32,191 nt of DNA from positions 1 to 32,191 of the forward strand of contig CAZYBG010000030.1 of the NCBI GenBank assembly GCA_964645155.1. Direction: 5' to 3'. A program made the position numbers and the translations under genes. The notes beneath the pieces were generated by a model that was not told where the DNA came from, made no database searches, and saw nothing but the letters and a program-made list of their open reading frames with translations. Origin of the DNA: CAZYBG01 sp964645155. GTDB taxonomy: Bacteria; Pseudomonadota; Alphaproteobacteria; Rhodobacterales; Rhodobacteraceae. The first letter of the stretch is position 1. Each line of letters opens with the position of its first letter. Shown here in pieces: positions 30,901-32,191 of this stretch.

Positions 30901-31018
30901 GGGCCACAAGAAGCAACTCGGCATCAGCATGGATTTCGAGTCAGCGATGAGGCTCGGGCAGCAACTTGCCTTCAGTCACGGCCTCGACCTCGGCAGGGGG
31001 CGGGGCCTCGGTCTCTGA
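27968..31018 (+). CDS. traA: Ti-type conjugative relaxase/helicase TraA
   Basis: TraA nicks oriT, stays covalently bound to the strand and unwinds it for transfer. The 1016-residue protein has an N-terminal MobA/MobL relaxase domain (about 1-220): MAIYHLHVKVIGRKSGSSAVAAAAYRSASRL, with candidate Tyr25 and metal ligands His125, His137 and His139 in NVHWDRTADGLAKPHAHVML. A TraI/RecD-like helicase follows, with Walker A GHAGTGKS near 370 and Walker B VLVIDEAGM near 440. The motifs GDPQQLQSIEAG and YAATIHKAQGMTVDHTHVL are also present. The C-terminal 250 residues are charged. It appears full and active. Base composition is nearer the chromosome than the integrase is. No ribosome site is obvious before the ATG. 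Confidence 0.95.
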   Translation: MAIYHLHVKVIGRKSGSSAVAAAAYRSASRLRDERLGRAQDFSAKRGVIHSEIMLAEDAPEQWSDRERLWNDVEAFEVRRDAQLAREVEFALPRELTQAQGIELARDFVQAEFVGQGMIADLNVHWDRTADGLAKPHAHVMLTMREVDETGFGQKVRDWNRTDMVTRWRERWAQLANARLAEHDIDARIDHRSLEAQGIALEPQSQVGAPAQRIEGEGSEAADRAELHREIARNNGQRIIADPSIALDAITYQQSTFTRRDMAMFAHRHSDGVDQFNAVMGAMRGAPDLVALGKDSRGEDRFTTCQMIEAEQRLHHAAGLMAERKRHEVNDRHRDAALSRAAERGLVLSGEQADALAQIMNTRDLGIVIGHAGTGKSAMLGVAREAWEAAGYRVRGVALSGIAAENLESGSGIASRTIASLEHGWGQGRDPLTARDVLVIDEAGMVGTRQLERVLTHAAEAGAKLVLVGDPQQLQSIEAGASFRSLQERHRGAELGEVRRQREDWQRAATRDLATGRIGEAIRAYDSHGMVHEAQTREEARRDLIDRWDRDRRAAPDASRIILTHTNDEVRALNEAARERMRETGDLADDIRLTVERGTRSFASGDRVMFLQNDRGMAVKNGTLGTIEQVDTQSMIVRTDDGRSVAFDLKDYDRIDHGYAATIHKAQGMTVDHTHVLATPGLDAHGSYVALSRHREGMDLHYGRDDFASHDRLVRTLSRDRAKDMASDYDQRDPAQDYAEWRGITFRARVVEIMQKLVPEKLREAAEDLLDGLRQSGDAAPGPVVRPEPEREDGRRAMAGPAQPRVQALRDTPAPERAAAGDEDRELELRKARTKALIRHARASDAILEAKRQGAAPSDEQRRELGAARRAFDQVRPHGWQDAEAAYSKDNSLAFEAGSGNPARAIRALQLETELRVDPAKNPNWRADRFVERFRELMQAGEREYAAGNYSGYRAAQAEMGNMAMSLQRDPQMESLLKGHKKQLGISMDFESAMRLGQQLAFSHGLDLGRGRGLGL

Positions 31019-31147
31019 ACCCCGCCGATCTGCCGCCGCTCCCGCGCTGTGCTGCGACGACGCGCCAGGCGCTCTTGCGCGCGCGCATCGGTGCGTCCTG
31101 TCTGTATGGGGAGCCGCGAGAGGCCACCAACCGGAGCCAGACCAGCC

Positions 31148-31354
31148 ATGCACCAACCAGACCGTATCATCCGCCTCAAGACCGTCGTCTCCCGGACCGG
31201 TCTGTCGCGGTCCACCATCTACCGCAAGATCGCCGAAGGCACCTTCCCCGCCCAGCTCAGGATCAGCATCCACGGCGCTGGCTGGCGAGAGTCCGACATC
31301 GACCGCTGGATCGACGATCCGGCAGGCTGGCGGCTGGAGCGTGAGGCTGGATGA
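31148..31354 (+). CDS. AlpA-family regulator/excisionase-like protein
   Basis: The 68-residue protein is a small MerR-like helix-turn-helix protein: RLKTVVSRTGLSRSTIYRKIAEGTFPAQLRI, then GWRESDIDRWIDDPAG. AlpA of the CP4-57 prophage activates integrase expression, and relatives act as excisionases (recombination directionality factors). Here it is downstream of traA by about 130 bp and on the same strand, the usual place in alphaproteobacterial integrated elements. It is the likely switch for excision of this element. A GGAG lies about a dozen bases before the ATG. The N-terminal MHQPDRII is typical of the family. Confidence 0.88.
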   Translation: MHQPDRIIRLKTVVSRTGLSRSTIYRKIAEGTFPAQLRISIHGAGWRESDIDRWIDDPAGWRLEREAG

Positions 31355-31519
31355 TTGGAATACTGCCGCTCTAATGGACGGGCAGTTAAGCTAACCCGGC
31401 GCAGAGCGGACGCCCAGCCTGCCGTTTGTGCCGCATTGCAGTTTCCTTGAAGCTGACGTTCAGACAGGGTGCAGCATTTGGAAGATTTGCCTCCGGGCGG
31501 CCCAAGGTTGGGGGTCGGA

Positions 31520-31849
31520 TCAGGTGCTGAAGTCCGGCACCGGCCAAACAAGCCCGGCAAGCTCAAGCAGGCTGGCCACCATCCCCGTCGGCTGCCGCAG
31601 CGGCGGCCCGATGGGCGCTTTGCGCGCCGGGCAGGCTTGGATCGCTGTGTCTGTGAAGATCGGCTGACGCCCGTGCTTGCCAGTCAGGGTAGCAAGCCAT
31701 TGTGTCTCGGGATCGAACCAGATCGGCAGCAATTCGCGCTTCGAAAACGCGGCGTTGTACTTACGCCATTTCTTGGTGCCGTAGGGAGGGGCTTCGATCC
31801 GCTCATGCTGCCTAGCTAACAGACTGGATTCGCAGTATGAATCCTTCAC
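31520..31849 (-). pseudogene. Truncated IS5-type transposase
   Basis: The 109-residue frame resembles only the N-terminal part of IS5-family transposases: WRKYNAAFSKRELLPIWFDPETQWLA, GRQPIFTDTAIQAC, LRQPTGMVASLLELAGLVWPVPDFST. Full transposases run past 300 residues and continue with the catalytic DDE region. Here a stop follows DFST, and nothing recognisable continues toward 31355 in any frame. Between IQAC and LRQ the usual TMK-x-LFGMA segment reads PARKAPIGPP, so it may also carry compensating frameshifts. It is a decayed insertion sequence at the right part of the element. Terminal inverted repeats could not be located. Confidence 0.75.
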
Positions 31850-32191
31850 TGTATATGCGCAGCAAAGCCATTCTGGGGCAAACCCGATGGCAGCATGACG
31901 GAGACCGGAACCCGTTTGCGGAACATCCGCTATCTGATCAGACGAACCGGGCCAGCTCTCAATTTGGACAGCAGATATTGCTTGGGCCTTCGACGCGCCG
32001 CCTGTGAGACTGGAGTTGTTCGGTCGGGTAAAAGCGAGTATCGTCGAGACACCAGTCGCTGAATTCGACGTCCGACTCTGCGGTATCGGGCATCGGGGCG
32101 TGTATGTTTCGTTTGATCGCGCGTGTCGATGCGACGCCTTTTGGGCGGTCTTGTTTCTGATGGTCTCGCGATCAACGCAGCCTTACCGTTG
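31850..32191. other. Gene-poor right end of the window
   Basis: I see no recognisable gene in these 342 bp. A 44-codon minus-strand frame (32093 to 31959, starting MPDTAESDVEFSDWCLDDTRFYPTE) has an acidic, protein-like beginning but no ribosome site and no known relatives that I recognise. The same holds for 31355-31519, between the AlpA gene and the transposase remnant. Mixed base composition suggests eroded mobile DNA. Confidence 0.4.

Overview
The window is high-GC DNA that looks like the order Rhodobacterales (Alphaproteobacteria). The evidence is gene content: an IalB-family protein, a DUF3179 protein, a YcbB/YcbK pair, a DUF853 ATPase, and a Ti-type TraA/TraC/TraD module with an AlpA-like regulator. 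The species cannot be named from sequence alone. The left 25.4 kb is ordinary chromosome. From about 25.46 kb to the right edge it is an integrated mobile element.

Chromosome, left to right: the 5' part of anmK (minus strand), divergent from tyrS; a secreted DUF3179 protein; two overlapping cyclophilins, one secreted and one cytoplasmic; a glycolytic block (pgk, a short-chain dehydrogenase, class I fructose-bisphosphate aldolase); a UDP-glucose 6-dehydrogenase; a DMT exporter; a HerA-like DUF853 ATPase; a candidate small RNA with promoter and terminator; and an IalB-family periplasmic protein. Next comes a leftward envelope cluster: YcbB-type L,D-transpeptidase, lpxD, a dedicated acyl carrier protein, a beta-ketoacyl-ACP synthase, then an orphan nucleotidyltransferase. 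A YcbK/MepK-like L,D-endopeptidase diverges from the transpeptidase. A small secreted unknown protein, a YceI protein, an MFS transporter, a second SDR, metG (broken by two 10-N assembly gaps), an AI-2E/PerM-family protein and a cold-shock protein follow.

Mobile element: the junction is the 3' half of a tRNA-Leu(UAA) gene, without its 5' half. Then come a P4-type tyrosine integrase of lower GC than the chromosome, a possible integrase C-terminal relic, traD and traC (leftward), an oriT with a pTi/RSF1010-type nic region, the relaxase/helicase gene traA, an AlpA-like regulator, and a truncated IS5-type transposase. No traG coupling-protein gene or mating-pair genes are visible, so this is either a mobilizable island or the left part of a larger element that runs past the window.

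The least conventional signal is a set of short tandem repeats that start at stop codons. The convergent fbaB and ugd genes show it best: three in-frame TGAs at 12-bp spacing on one side and seven in-frame TGAs at exact 15-bp spacing on the other. Looser examples follow the DUF3179, YcbK-like and MFS genes.
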